Origin: Alternaria dauci
Lineage: Eukaryota > Ascomycota > Dothideomycetes > Pleosporales > Pleosporaceae
Assembly (NCBI RefSeq): GCF_042100115.1
Contig: NC_091274.1
Span: forward strand, 2,046,001 to 2,110,000
DNA length: 64,000 bases
Reading direction: 5' to 3'
Position 1 is the stretch's first letter. Every line of letters begins with the position of its first letter. Below are positions 34,570 through 45,997 of this stretch, in pieces. The position numbers and the translations under genes were made by a program. The notes beneath the pieces are model-generated. The model had not been told where the DNA came from. It was given only the letters and a program-made list of their open reading frames with translations, and did no database searches.

Positions 34570-34943
34570 GCGTACTTTTCGTCGGGAAGGATAATGTAGG
34601 CAAATCGCCTCTGTATTGATAGACAATGCATCAATGTTAACAAAAGATATCAAATCAACATGTTCAGAGCTGCTATGTGAGGTGCTGGCCCTGGAAGAGG
34701 GTACGTGGTCGGGTTGAATCGTGTTGTCAAACTGACGAAGCCTGGCATACAGCATGTGCGATGATCAGTGACAAGTGACAGGTGAAGACACGCGTGAACT
34801 GGTGTGTACCTGACGCTAATGCTGAGCCGCGGTAAATATGACGTTGCTGATGCCCCACCAACCACCCCGCTAGGTCTTCGGCCAGATCTTTTCCCAGCAG
34901 CCATTGCAACACCTCGCCACTCTTCACGCGTACGCACTTGACC
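34570..34943. other. intergenic, HEM3 promoter
   Basis: 374 bp between the small repeat protein and HEM3. Contains the HEM3 leader; no TATA box or repeat recognised. Confidence 0.45.
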
Positions 34944-36265
34944 ATGGCTTCCGCAACAGCCGCCGATATCCAGGGACCGTCTCATCCGAATCCACAGGGC
35001 CTCAACACATCGGCCAGCACGCAATTTCCCCCCGTCAACATCGGCACGCGCAACTCGGTACTCGCCCAAATCCAAGCCCGCGCAGTGGAGAGAAGCTTGA
35101 AGGATGCATATCCAGACCGAACCTTCAACATATGTCCTGTTGTGGTGCAGGGCGACAGGGACAAGATTACACCCCTGCAGCAACTGAGCCAGGGCGAGAA
35201 TGCAAAGAGTCTGTGGACAGGTGAACTGGAGAGCATGCTGGAGTCTGGCGATCTAGATATCATCGTGCACTGTTTGAAGGGTACGTGGCTGAGCTCGCGT
35301 ACTGAGAGAGCGTGCTGAGAGAGCGTGCTGAGAGAGCGTGCTGAGAGAGCGTGCTGAGAGAGCGTACTGAGAGAGCGTGATCAGGCGGGCTAACAGTCAG
35401 TGCAGATATGCCAACTCAGCTGCCAGAACACCTCGAGATCGGCGCCATCCTCGAACGCGAAGATCCCCGCGATGCCCTCTTGATCTCCCCTCGTCTGCCC
35501 AAGGAAACTACACTAGCGACCCTCCCTCAAGGTGCCACCATTGGCACGTCATCTGTACGACGAGCCGCTACATTAAGAAAGCTATACCCGCACTTGAAGT
35601 TTGCCGACCTCAGAGGCAATGTCGGAACGAGGCTAGCAAAGCTGGATGCTGAAGATTCGCCATACTCGGCCATTATCCTCGCCGCCGCCGGCCTGAAGAG
35701 AATGGGGCTCGACAACAGGATCACACAATACCTGAGTAGCACGAGCGGAGGTATGTTGCATGCGGTCGGCCAGGGTGCTCTGGGCATTGAGATCCGGAAG
35801 AACGACAAGGCCATGAAGGAGATTATGAGCAGTATCCGATGCGAGCGGACAACAAGAGCCTGTTCGGCCGAGCGAGCGCTACTACGTACTCTGGAAGGAG
35901 GCTGCAGCGTGCCTATCGGTGTCGAGACATCATGGAGAGGTGGCAAGGGCCTCGCGATTGGTACCCAACCCGCAAAAGACTACGACAAACACGGGAACGC
36001 GGTAGAGGAGGAAGAGCCCGACATTGATGACCAAGAGCTGGTGTTGAGTGCCATGGTAGTCAGTGTAGATGGCAAGGAATCTGTCGAGTACCAGACAGTA
36101 CGAAAAGTTCGAACAGCAGAAGAAGCAGAACAGATGGGACAAGAGGTCGCAAAGGTCTTGGTCGAGAAGGGTGCAGACAAGATACTGGAAAAGATCAACG
36201 TGGAGAAGCAGTGGGCAGCTAAGAAGCAGCTGGAGGAGCTCAAGGCCAAGGCGGCCAGCTCATAG
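34944..36265 (+). CDS. HEM3: porphobilinogen deaminase (hydroxymethylbilane synthase), 398 aa
   Basis: Condenses four porphobilinogen molecules to hydroxymethylbilane in heme synthesis (EC 2.5.1.61). Exons 34944-35280 and 35406-36265; start is ACCATGG. The N-terminal NIGTRNSVLAQIQARAVER is the substrate-binding start of the fold; the splice restores LKDMPTQLP, an invariant stretch. ATIGTSSVRRAATLRKLYP and DLRGNVGTRLAKLD carry the conserved Arg residues, HAVGQGALGIE follows, and the dipyrromethane-cofactor Cys is in EGGCSVPIG (~278). The C-terminal domain has an Asp/Glu-rich insertion (VEEEEPDIDDQE), usual in fungi. The only intron is unusually long for this window (125 bp) because it contains a 13-bp tandem repeat, listed separately. 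Confidence 0.96.
35302..35379. repeat. 13-bp tandem repeat, 6 copies, in HEM3 intron
   Basis: Unit CTGAGAGAGCGTG repeated six times without spacer, only the fifth copy differing (last base A). It lies wholly between donor and acceptor of the HEM3 intron. Without it the intron would be about 47 bp, the local norm. Confidence 0.95.
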
Positions 36266-36723
36266 GTCGGTCGCTGCAGTAAGTGATTGGTTACCATTTG
36301 GTGAAGCACATGGTATTGGAGTCAAGAACATAGGTGCTTTGAGCTCTTTTGCTTTATCACATTGTCCACTTCCTGCCATGTCCCATCCACATATACTTGA
36401 TTGCCTACTCTATTTCCAGAAGAGCGAAATTGACATACTTGCTAATGTCAAATCTTGGAAAAGCTAGCTCACAGTACAAGGAGTGTGACAATCTACAGAC
36501 AGGAAGCTTGATTGGCAATGTCTTCAAAGTAAGAAACCATGCCTATAAAACGGATTCTCGGGAAGAAAAGTATCTTGCTTCTTATAAACACCCTCAAGTC
36601 CTAAGCACAAGTTTACCAGCACCACGGGAACATACCCCAAAGCAACAAGCACAAATATTCATACTCAAAGTCACAAACTCAGAAACACATCTGCCCACTC
36701 AGCTCTACAGCCTTACTCGGGAT
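36266..36723 (+). promoter_or_regulatory. intergenic with TATA boxes of Cys-rich gene
   Basis: 458 bp holding the HEM3 3' end and the promoter of the 68-residue gene. TATAAAA at about 36543 and a second TATAAA at about 36581 lie 140-180 bp before the ATG, followed by an A/C-rich leader typical of highly expressed fungal genes. Confidence 0.45.
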
Positions 36724-36930
36724 ATGTGTCAAAAGAGGTGGACTCAGTACACGGATTGCAACCACGAATATACCCCAATGACACAACGTATCCGCTGTCG
36801 CCGTACTGACATTGTTGTTCCCATAACAATGTGCAGCTATTACAGGGTCATCAAGCGGCCGATCAGAATTCCAGGCATGTGCGCTTCCTGTGCAAGGGCA
36901 AACGTCGTGGCCGATGAGGGATTCGAATGA
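36724..36930 (+). CDS. small Cys-rich protein, 68 aa
   Basis: Starts MCQKRWTQYTDCNHEY and ends MCASCARANVVADEGFE. The frame extends upstream, but that part overlaps the TATA-like sequences and an A/C-rich leader, so this ATG is preferred. Six Cys and one His are arranged as MC..8..CNH, one further C, MC.YY and MC..C, a pattern I know from many short fungal ORFs that begin MC followed by a Y-T-x-C-x-H stretch. A zinc-binding fold is possible but unproven. No signal peptide, so not a classic secreted effector. Placed between HEM3 and the PLAC8 gene with its own promoter. Confidence 0.6.
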   Translation: MCQKRWTQYTDCNHEYTPMTQRIRCRRTDIVVPITMCSYYRVIKRPIRIPGMCASCARANVVADEGFE

Positions 36931-37244
36931 GGCAGATGGGATAGCCGGTAAGATGCACGCAGGCGAAATATGGCAAGGGGAAGAAGAAGGGAGGTGAGCC
37001 GCATAAAGCAAGCTCAGCAGAGGGTGGGAGATTGGCAGACACGCTTGTACTCTGCCGTGAAGGCGACAGTAGTAGTAGTATTAGTAATGACCATTGTACG
37101 GAACATATTGCTGGCCACTGTACGCACATGCTTAGTTACAATAAGTCACCCAAGATATGCGTGGAGTATGAAGTACAAAAAAAAAGGTCCGTGGGTATCA
37201 TTGAATGAAAGTAATTACAAAAGCAAAGCCTACATGCTCAATCT
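36931..37244. other. intergenic, convergent 3' ends
   Basis: 314 bp between the Cys-rich and PLAC8 genes. A short A-run near 37180. Nothing else seen. Confidence 0.5.
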
Positions 37245-38600
37245 CTATTGTTGTGGTTTATACACCATGCCTCCAGTCCTCGTGTAAGCATCTGTACTCG
37301 CCGGACCAGCCCACCGTCTGCTAACCTCCTCTCTATGTTTGACCTCCCTTTCATTCTGTACCGTAACACAGCAACAGCAGCAACATCCCTTGAGCAGATC
37401 GCTTCCAAAGCTACCATCGAGCTTGTACGCGCGCCGGATACGTGTTCGCTGTAGCATGGGAAACAGCCACCATAGTCCACATGACAATCCCATAACCATG
37501 CAGTGTCCGTTTGTGGAGCTATGGCCAAGCATATCTGTGGGGTCTTTCTTGGCGGATTTCTGGGAAAGGCGGTACGAGGTACGGCCATAGAGGATGCAAG
37601 GACAGAAGAGACCTGTCAGACAGGTGGAAGGGTCCGGACTGCATGCACAGAGACTGTTTGACCATTCCTTTGATTTCTCGAGTTCCATATTTGGATGCGA
37701 AATCTGGCCTGGTTGGTGTGCAGCAAAGTCCAGTCCATTAGGACCATGTGCAGCATCAGGAGAGAAAACCGCATGCAAGTTGTTGTTTTGGCCTGATGTA
37801 AAGCCGTGTGGTGAGTAGGGCTCGTTCGGATATGGCGATATTCGGTTCGTGGGAGACGTTGGATCAACTCGTGGTTGGTCTTTGTGCATTGAATTGGCAG
37901 AGACAGGAGTGATTGGTGTCTTGTATGGCAGCGGCGAGGTCTGATGTGTGCCTGAGGGTGGTGTTGGAGGGATGGGAGGCATGGCGTACGTTCGGATGTT
38001 CGTATTGATGGGGGACAGGTTGCTCATTTGCCGCGCGTGCCTGCTTTGTTGTGTATCAACCTCGGGACTCTGTTGATTAGGCTGTGGCTGTGGTATCGGC
38101 GAGACAGGCGAGAAGTGTTGCGTTTGCGATGCATGCTGAGGCGAGACGGGGGAGATGGGGGGTTTAACGTCCTGCGCGTAAGACGACGGCGTGTAAGCCG
38201 TTTGGGATTGGGGCGGAATGACCGGAAGCTGCGCATCAAGCATTGATTGCGGGCGCGGATCGATAGGCGTGTATCCCACTGGCGATGTTGGTAGTGATAT
38301 TGGTATCGATTGCGGCATTGGCGGATCATTTGGCGAAGATGTGTATACAAAGGCGCGCATCTCCGCAGGTGTTTGCGCATAGGAGAAGTGCCTCGATGCA
38401 TCCGTGCTAACATGAGATTGCTGGGGCTGTGTTGGCTGTTGCCACGGCTGAGGCTGATGCTGTGAAGTTTGCTGTCGCGACTGTGCGTGGGCCGGAGCAT
38501 CTTCTTCTCCCAGAGGTTGCTGCCATGAAAACCTGCTGTGTTGTTGGGAAGTCATTTGAGGCTGTGGCTGCTGGCTTTTTCCATGGTGTCGCGGATCCAT
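37245..38600 (-). CDS. PLAC8-family protein with Gln/Pro-rich N-terminus, 451 aa
   Basis: Single exon, start ATGGATCC. Residues 1-310 are Gln, Pro, Ser and His rich and probably disordered, with a repeated SPVSPQ/SPVSPI character. From about 315 comes the PLAC8 (Cys-rich) domain: WSNSLCACSPDPSTCLTGLFCPCILYGRT, a hydrophobic stretch MVMGLSCGLWWLFPML, RTRIRRAYKLDG, then a six-Cys run KGCCCCCC followed by VTVQNEREVKHRE, the family's closing motif. PLAC8 proteins are membrane-associated; plant relatives control Ca2+ or Cd2+ and organ size, and fungal ones are mostly unstudied. The long disordered N-terminus is common in fungal members. Function beyond membrane association is not inferable. Confidence 0.9.
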   Translation of the reverse strand: MDPRHHGKSQQPQPQMTSQQHSRFSWQQPLGEEDAPAHAQSRQQTSQHQPQPWQQPTQPQQSHVSTDASRHFSYAQTPAEMRAFVYTSSPNDPPMPQSIPISLPTSPVGYTPIDPRPQSMLDAQLPVIPPQSQTAYTPSSYAQDVKPPISPVSPQHASQTQHFSPVSPIPQPQPNQQSPEVDTQQSRHARQMSNLSPINTNIRTYAMPPIPPTPPSGTHQTSPLPYKTPITPVSANSMHKDQPRVDPTSPTNRISPYPNEPYSPHGFTSGQNNNLHAVFSPDAAHGPNGLDFAAHQPGQISHPNMELEKSKEWSNSLCACSPDPSTCLTGLFCPCILYGRTSYRLSQKSAKKDPTDMLGHSSTNGHCMVMGLSCGLWWLFPMLQRTRIRRAYKLDGSFGSDLLKGCCCCCCVTVQNEREVKHREEVSRRWAGPASTDAYTRTGGMVYKPQQ

Positions 38601-39527
38601 AGTGGGCGTTGGTTCACGGAGAAGACGTGTTTGCAGCCAAGGCTTCTCTTACTGCGAAGGCGAGAGATGGGCTCTATCGTATGTGAAGCCGCTGTTGGTT
38701 CTGAGTGCGGAGCCAGTGGAAATATCCGGTGGCACAGTTGGTTGCGAGTTGTCCGAAGGTCAGCTGGAGTACAGAAGGCGATCAAGCCGGGGGCCACAAG
38801 GTCTGATATCAGGTCAAAGGCCAGCACGTCAAGTCGGTACATGCACAAGTACGAGGTCCAAAGAAAGCCAGCCCTGCAACAGAGCCGCCTTGGGCTCCGG
38901 TTGGCTCTTGGCCCTGTCTCATGTCGTAGACGAGCAGCATAGTGAATGCAGATTCGTAGAGCTCCCGCCGTAAGATGGCCCTCTTTTTAGACATGCAGTG
39001 AGGCGCGGGCTTGGCCAATCGAGGCTGGAGTTGAGGTGTGACGGCGTTGCGGAGCGAGATGGTGGGCGCTTACGGGTGGCTCGGCCCAGATGCTCTAACC
39101 AATCATGATGCTGCCTCCTCTACTATGCTTTTTCGGTGACCGTTGTCGGGTCGCGTCGATGAATACTCTCCTGCATCTAGACAAAGATTGTGCATAAGTG
39201 GAAAAGATGCAGATTGAACATGAAGAGCACAGCCTCAGTGGCGCAGGCAGAACCGTTGATTTGTTGCAAAGCCAACGAACCTTGCACTCTGGCAACAGCA
39301 TTACAATTACGCTACCAGCATCCCAGCAACCTTGAACAAATCACTGGTAGAACTCGTATTTGGATTTTGGAAGACGTCCTGCACTGCTAGTCAAGTCCCA
39401 CAACACAATCAAGTATGAAATAATCAATTGGTCTGACTCGAGGCTATGCAAGGGCAGCGGGTATGCAGCACCGTGTAGGTATGTATTATGGCGACCGAGG
39501 TGAATCAGGTGGAGACGACGGTACAAT
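38601..39527. other. intergenic, about 930 bp
   Basis: Promoter and leader of the PLAC8 gene on the left, 3' side of the acidic repeat protein on the right. ORFs up to 134 codons on both strands carry no family signal. No repeat seen. Confidence 0.5.
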
Positions 39528-40503
39528 CTATGCGTCCTTGTCCTGTTGAGCCTTTCCACGCTCCTCCTTGTTCTCCGCACCAGGACGGTTGGTAGAGACG
39601 GTTCCTTGTAGCTTAGCGGTTTCGGCAACGCCCTCGCCCTTCTTGCTCTTCTCCGGTTGCTTGGAGATCTGCGAGGTGTGTTCGGTGTTGTCATTGGACA
39701 GTCCCTTTTGCTTGCCCGACATCTCGTTTTGGCTCTTGGTCTCCTCCTTGCGGGGATCGGGCTGTAGCAGTTAGCATGCCGTTGGCATTCAATCTGTAGC
39801 TATACTGACCTTGTCAGATTGGTCGGGAGATTGCGTGTCCTTCTCCTCGCTGTTCTCCTTGGTAGGCTTGGATGGGTTTTGCTGGTCGCTCTTTGACTCC
39901 TCCTTGGATTCGTCCTCGGACTCTTCCTTGGATTCCTCTTTGGGTTCCTCCTTGGACTCCTCCTTGGACTCCTCCTTGGACTCCTCCTCAGGCTCATCCT
40001 GCTTGTTCTCCTCGCCTATTGTAGAGTCGGTACCAGTCTTGTGGGCACCGCCCTCACCGTGTGGGTCACCGAGAGGGTGGTGTTCGGCGCCGTGGTTGGT
40101 GTCTTGGTTCACGACAATGTAGAGACCAACAGCGGTGCCGACTACGGCGGCGGCCATCCTGAAGATCCAATTAGCATCTAGTACATATCAAAGACTTGAT
40201 ACAAGAAGCAGACAACTAGGCTGCTTTACGCAAACGGAATAGTACTCGCACACATCCGTGGCTCGATCCAGAAGCACGCCACATATCCATTCTCGCGCAC
40301 GCCTAAAGCATCAAAAAGAACTTTACATACCATGGGGCATCACTGGTCTTAGTCGCGGCCTCGTGACCGTGGCCGCTGGCATATGTTCGGCGTTGGACGG
40401 CTCGTTGCCATGGCTGGAGCTCGGCAGTGCGGATATACCTCGCTGGGCGGGCGGCGCGAGCTAATGAGGAGGCGCGTAGTGCGGAAGACCTGATGAAAGA
40501 CAT
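39528..40503 (-). CDS. mitochondrial-type protein with acidic EESK repeat, 251 aa
   Basis: Three exons: 40503-40331, 40158-39810, 39761-39528. The junctions (GTATGT...TTCAG and GTCAGT...TACAG) keep frame and rebuild SDAPWMAAAVV. The N-terminus MSFIRSSALRASSLARAARPARYIRTA has regularly spaced Arg and no acid, a strong mitochondrial presequence pattern. One hydrophobic helix follows (MAAAVVGTAVGLYIVV, ~58-73), then a highly charged region with EESK-type tetrapeptides repeated about eight times (~100-135) and a Lys/Gln/Glu-rich tail to the C-terminus. This suggests an inner-membrane protein with a long acidic tail. I know similar fungal hypothetical proteins but no assigned function. Confidence 0.8.
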
Positions 40504-41315
40504 GGTGAAGCTGTAGATGGATCAATTGAAGCTCGCGATGGGCAATTGGGGGCAGAATCGGAGTTGAGATGCGCGCAAGAGGAAGATCACGTCAGGTCGT
40601 GAGAATTATTGGTACGTCACTGGAACAGTGCGCATGGTGGCCCCTGCTTCCGAGGGCTAGCTCGCGTTCTTGCATCACGTGTAGTCCTGGACATGTTCAA
40701 TCCGAGCCTTCCACGGAGTGTAGTGCGATTATATGGAGCTCTGGCATGCATACCCACGTTAGCAATGGTTGTACTCATTGGGACGAGCTGTGTCTGCAGT
40801 CAATTTGGAGGTAGCAGTGGTCTAGGTCTGCAGTCTTGAAACACGTCGTAGGTGTCCAGATATTGTATACAAAGCACGCACATGTACGCTTCACTGCAGA
40901 CACTGTGCAGCAAACATGGCAAAGGCGAATAGCGGTATAGTTTCGCCCTTTGGGAAGCTCAAGGTGCCCTGCAACGTCACAGAGGCCGTGCGCAGGTTGG
41001 AGCTCTCGAAAGCAACGCGCAGGCAACAATTGTCCAAACCCTTCCATCGCGCTCTTCCTCTCCCAACCCGGCCGCAGGTGCCTCCCCTCGCGTAACAAAA
41101 CAAAGCTCTCTCACCAGCTTTTCGCTTTGTCTCTCTTTGGCTCTCTCCTCTCTCCTCTCTCTCACTCGCCCGCTTCTCCACCGCGCGACTTTGGAGCTGT
41201 CCTGCGACATCAACCCCGCCATAGTTGCCCCGCTACACTGCACGCGCCCCAGACTGCGGCCTCACATTTGTGATAGCAGACCTGCGAAGCGCTGCACGCC
41301 TTCTACACACCAGCC
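40504..41315 (+). promoter_or_regulatory. divergent intergenic with CT-rich CAND1 leader
   Basis: 812 bp between the divergent acidic repeat gene and CAND1. At 41131-41168 there is a dense CT tract (CTCTCTTTGG, then CTCTCTCCTC and similar), the pyrimidine-rich element often found at transcription starts of constitutive fungal genes. It lies about 150 bp before the CAND1 ATG. Confidence 0.45.
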
Positions 41316-44300
41316 ATGGCGCCCTCCTCGGTCCCGCCCAACCCGACCGCCCACAACGTAGCCCAGCTACTTCCCCGATTCGCCGACGATGACCCCGATT
41401 TCCGCTTCATGGCCTTGAGCGACCTACACGACATTCTCCAAGTAGCGCACCCAGGCCTACTCCTCCACGATGACATTGTCTCGGCAAAGACGGTCGAGGG
41501 ACTGCTCACAACACTGGTCGACACCAATGGCGAGGTCCAGAACCAAGCCCTCAAGTGTCTCGGGCCCTTTGTGAACAAGATCAACGACAAGACGCTGCCA
41601 GTCCTGATCGACAAGCTCTCTACTCTTCCCACAGGCAACACGGTCGACCAGTCCATACCCGCCATGGCCCTGCGAGAAGTCGTCATATCACTCCCTCGTC
41701 CGACCGCCGGCGCTGCGCGGAGCAAGTCGGTACTAGATGCATACAGCGCCATCAGTCGGGTCCTGATTCCGCGTCTGGTCGGATTCAACGTTATACCACC
41801 GGCGCAGCAGGGCTTGGCTCAGCCGCCCAAAGGCATGCTGCAGGACGACCTTGAAAAGGGTTCAGACAGCAACGCCCTCGATGTTCTCATCGAAGTCGGT
41901 CGGTGCTTTGGTTCTATGCTGCACGATTCGGAAATCCAAGCACTGCAGCAGGTTACTTTTGCAATCCTCGAGAACGACCGTGCAAGTTCTATGATGAAGA
42001 AGAAATCCGTCACAGCCGTCTCGGTATTGGCAGGCTACTTTTCAGATCAGCAACTGAGCAGTTTCCTCTCAAAGCTCATCGAACTCCTTCGCGATCCCCA
42101 CATTACTCGCAGCAAGCGGAAGTTGTACATCACCATTCTAGGATCCATGGCCCGTTCTATCCCACGCAAGTTCGGTCCCTACCTCAAGACACTGGCCCCT
42201 TTTGTCCTCAGTGCGTTGAGCACACAGGAGCAAGACGAAGAGATGGACCTCTCCGACGACGAAGGTGAACGTGACCCTGAAATAGACGAGGTGCTGGAAG
42301 CCGCTCTTATCGCTCTAGACGGCTTCCTTGCCTCTTGCTCCCAGGACATGCGCATGTACACTGATGAAGCCATTGATGCCGCAACACGCTATCTCAAATA
42401 CGATCCGAACCTCGCGCAAGACGACGATGAAGATGATGACGATATGCCGAGTGACGAAGAAGAAGACGCGCTGGAGGGTGAAGACTTTGAAGAAGAGACG
42501 GGCTACGATGATGACGAGGACGCAAGCTGGAAAGTCCGTAGGTGTGCAGCCAAGGTACTATACACTCTGATCTCCACGCGAAGCAATGGCGATCTCCTCG
42601 AAGACGGAACTCTTTATGAGCGAGTTGCGCCAGCACTCATAGCAAGGTTCAAGGAGCGGGAGGACAATGTCCGCCTGGAAGTCATGGCCACGCTATCCAA
42701 CCTCATCAAGAAGTCGGGTGACGGCCCCTCGCCTGTCAAGTTCTCGGACGAGATTCCTCAGAGCGGAATGATGCCACCACCGCCAAGCAAGAAGCGCCGT
42801 CGTGGTGGAAGTGATGCCAGCATGTTTGACCTGCAGGCTAGCTCGTCTTTGTCAATGGGCTATGCTTCGCCAGCGCCAGCTACTACGCCTCCAGTCGGTC
42901 CCCGCGCCAGCTTAGCCAAGCTCAGCCCGGACATCGTCAAGGGCATTGCGCAGCTTCTGAAGCAGTCGTCATGCCCGCCCACTACTAAACAGGCATGCAT
43001 CTCTCTAATCAAGGACATCGTTATCACTCAGCGTGGTGGTCTGGACGGCTACCTGAACCAACTCATCAACCCTGTAGTAGAAGCTGCCAAGGTCGCCGGG
43101 GGCACCACAAGCAGTGCTTCCGCCACCGCCAATAGCCTGCGCACTCAAGCATTGCAGCTGATAGGAGCCATTGCCGACACTCATCCTTCCAAGTCCATTC
43201 AGCCATACGTGGCATCCATCATCGACGCGCTTCTTCTCGGGGTTAAGGACAAGTATAGCAAGTTGTCTATCGAGGCTCTCGCAGCAACAGAACAGGTTAT
43301 CAAGGCCCTTACACCTCCCCGAGCAGCTGCATCTGGGACGGAGAACCAGCAACATCTGGAGCAACTATTTGATGCCTTGTTCAACCGGATATCAGCGAAT
43401 GACGCCGACGTTGAAGTTCGACGGAGTGCTATCCACGTTCTTGGACTGTTGCTTGGTAGGAGCTCTGGTGAGCAAGGTCTCCTCTCATCACAGAAGCGAA
43501 CGTCTGGACTTGAGCTTCTGGTGGACCGCCTAAAGAATGAGCTTACACGGCTTGCCTCCGTACGTGCTGTTGATTCAGTTGCCGCGCATACCAAAGCGCA
43601 AAACGAGTTGTCAGCCAAGTGGGTACAGAGCGTCGCACTGGAACTGGCCGCGCAATTGCGTAAAGCCAGTCGTGTACTGCGTGGTGCCAGCCTGAGCGCC
43701 CTTCGCACTCTTGCACTGAACCCGCTGTCGCGGAGCCAGCTCGATAGCCAGACCAAAGCGCAGGTTGTGGAGATGCTGCTACCGTTGCTCAACGCTAGTG
43801 ACCTGCATCTCCTAGGCCCGGCTCTTATCGTCCTCGCTACATTCGTCAAGGATGATGCGCAAACTACGATGACACCTAATCTCAACGGTGCTCTTTGCCA
43901 AGTTGCTCAAGGCTCAATAAGCGGTACACCATTGGATGCACTACTCAAGCTAGTACGTATCATCGGCGAGCAACGCGCTGGAAAGGCCTTGATGCAAGCA
44001 CTGTTACAACAAGTCGGTGTATCTGGCCATCCAGAGGTTGTAGGCAAGGTCATCGGCAACTTGCTCGTATATGGTGGCGACAGTGTTGGCGTGAAGCTAG
44101 AGCAATTCATCACCGAGCTTGAGACTGCTCAGGATGACAAGCGAAAGTGTCTTGCTCTTGTTGTGCTTGGAGAGTCTGCGTTACGCCTAGGTGCTCAATC
44201 TACCGTCGATCCGAAGCTGTTTATCAAGTACTTCTCTGCCAAGTCCGAGAACGTGCCACTTGCGGCTGCTGTCGCGCTTGGCCGAGCAGGTGCTGGAAGC

Positions 44301-45390
44301 GTTAGCAAGTATCTACCCGTCATTCTGTCGACCATGGGACAGCCTTCGTCTCCGCAATATCTCTTCCTACACGCTATCAAGGAAATCCTTCAGCACGATG
44401 ATACAGAATCAGAGATCATCCCGTACGCATCAACGCTTTGGCAGAATCTTGTCGTTGCTTCTCAACTCGAGGACAATAAGGCTATCGGTGCGGAATGTAT
44501 TGGCAGGCTTACTATCATCGACCCCAAGACGTATCTTCCTCAACTTCAGGTAAGGCTTCTCTCCTATATGTATTTTCAACAGCTAACCGGTGATCTAGGC
44601 GTTCTTGGACGACCGCAAAGGAAGCTTACGTGCTATGGTCATTTCTGCTCTACGATACACTTTCACCGATACTGATGAAGCTTACGACGAGTATCTCAAA
44701 CCCATCGTCGTACCTATGTTGATACAGATGCTTAACGAGCCGGATCTTGAGAATCGTCGCCTAGCTCTCATGACGTTCAACTCCGCCATGCACAATAAAC
44801 CCGACATCATCTTACCCGCGCTAGACCAGCTACTTCCGCTGGCTATGAAGGAAACGGTCATCAAACCTGAGCTTATCCGCGAGGTGCAGATGGGCCCTTT
44901 CAAGCTCAAGGTCGACGACGGCCTAGAGATCCGCAAGAGTGCATACGAGACGCTCTACGCCCTTCTCGAGAAGGCTTTTGCACGACTATCACCCATTGAG
45001 GTTTCAGACTTCTTCGACCGCATTGTCGCTGGTATCACTGACGAGCACGACATCCGAGTCCTATGTAATCTCATGCTCACAAAGCTCATGGTTATCGCGC
45101 CAGACCAGGTACGCTCGCGTCTAGACTCGCTTGCTGAGAATTTCCGAACCATACTTGCCGTTAAGCCCAAGGAGAACGCTGTCAAGCAGGAAATCGAGAA
45201 GATTCACGAAGGTGCCAAGGGTGTGCTCAAAGTGTCCATCCAGCTCAACAAGCAACTGGGTACCGAGGCTGGTGTAGGCCAGGATGACGCACAACTACGC
45301 GTCTGGGCACAATACTGGGACCAAATTCAGAAAGAGCATGAGAAGGGTCTCAAGGCGGTCTCAGAGGAGCTCAAAGAGCGTGATCGCTAA
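41316..45390 (+). CDS. CAND1/TIP120 cullin-associated protein, 1341 aa
   Basis: HEAT-repeat exchange factor that binds un-neddylated cullin-RING ligase cores and swaps substrate adaptors. Exons 41316-44549 and 44599-45390, joined in phase 0 over a 49-bp intron (GTAAGG...TCTAG). Start is GCCATGG. N-terminal HEAT repeats begin LLPRFADDDPDFRFMALSDLHDIL, a conserved CAND1 opening. An acidic segment lies at ~305-320 (MDLSDDEGERDPE) and a stronger one at ~368-400; a basic KKRRRGG patch at ~490 could be a nuclear signal. The C-terminal exon (FLDDRKGSLRAMVISALRYTF, MGPFKLKVDDGLEIRKSAYETLY) is the TIP120 domain. Length is slightly above the animal protein (about 1230), largely from the acidic and Ser/Pro inserts. 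It is a single gene, unlike the split form known from Aspergillus nidulans. Confidence 0.95.
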
Positions 45391-45997
45391 TGGCCAACGC
45401 CGCGAACGATCAAGACGCCTGCATCCTCCATCGAACTTGACCCATGCCCCAGTAAAATCTCACTTTCCCCATAGACTTACTGTCAGGATGAATTTGCGCC
45501 CGGGATAATCGATTATGCTCCTGTTGACGCGTTTCGGACAGCGAAAACACTTCCGTGGATGAAGGGATGCTCGAATGCATGACTTGGGAAGAGGGGAAGG
45601 GCATGAAATAGAAAAAGATATTCTGTTAGCGCACCGACGCAATGAATGCAAAAACACGATACCTTCGTAGCTTTCCGGAGTGAACTACATCAATCAGCGT
45701 GACGTGACGTGACGATTCAAGAACAAGCTCGCTCTCCATGGTGGTATTCTTGAGACACTACACAATACATATACAGACCGTCACATATTCTGTATTAATC
45801 TAACGTGAGACATGGCGTAAATTCCAGGGTGTTGCATAGCTAGGATACAACTCTGAGGAACGAATCTCCTTCCTTACACTGACCTAGTTGTTGAAACGAC
45901 CATAACCGACTTTCTTCTGACACTCGCTTGCCATAAACCACGTCCCTATCATAGCTCAACATATCTCATCGCTCATTGATAGTATCGCTCACATCTC
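45391..45997. other. intergenic, CAND1 3' region
   Basis: 607 bp between CAND1 and the convergent glutaminase pseudogene. No gene or repeat recognised. Confidence 0.5.

Noticed and set aside
35302..35379. CRISPR-like array
   Set aside because: The 13-bp units are contiguous with no spacers, in a eukaryotic intron: a minisatellite.
43199..43885. 228-codon minus-strand ORF inside CAND1
   Set aside because: Antisense shadow of the CAND1 HEAT-repeat exon.
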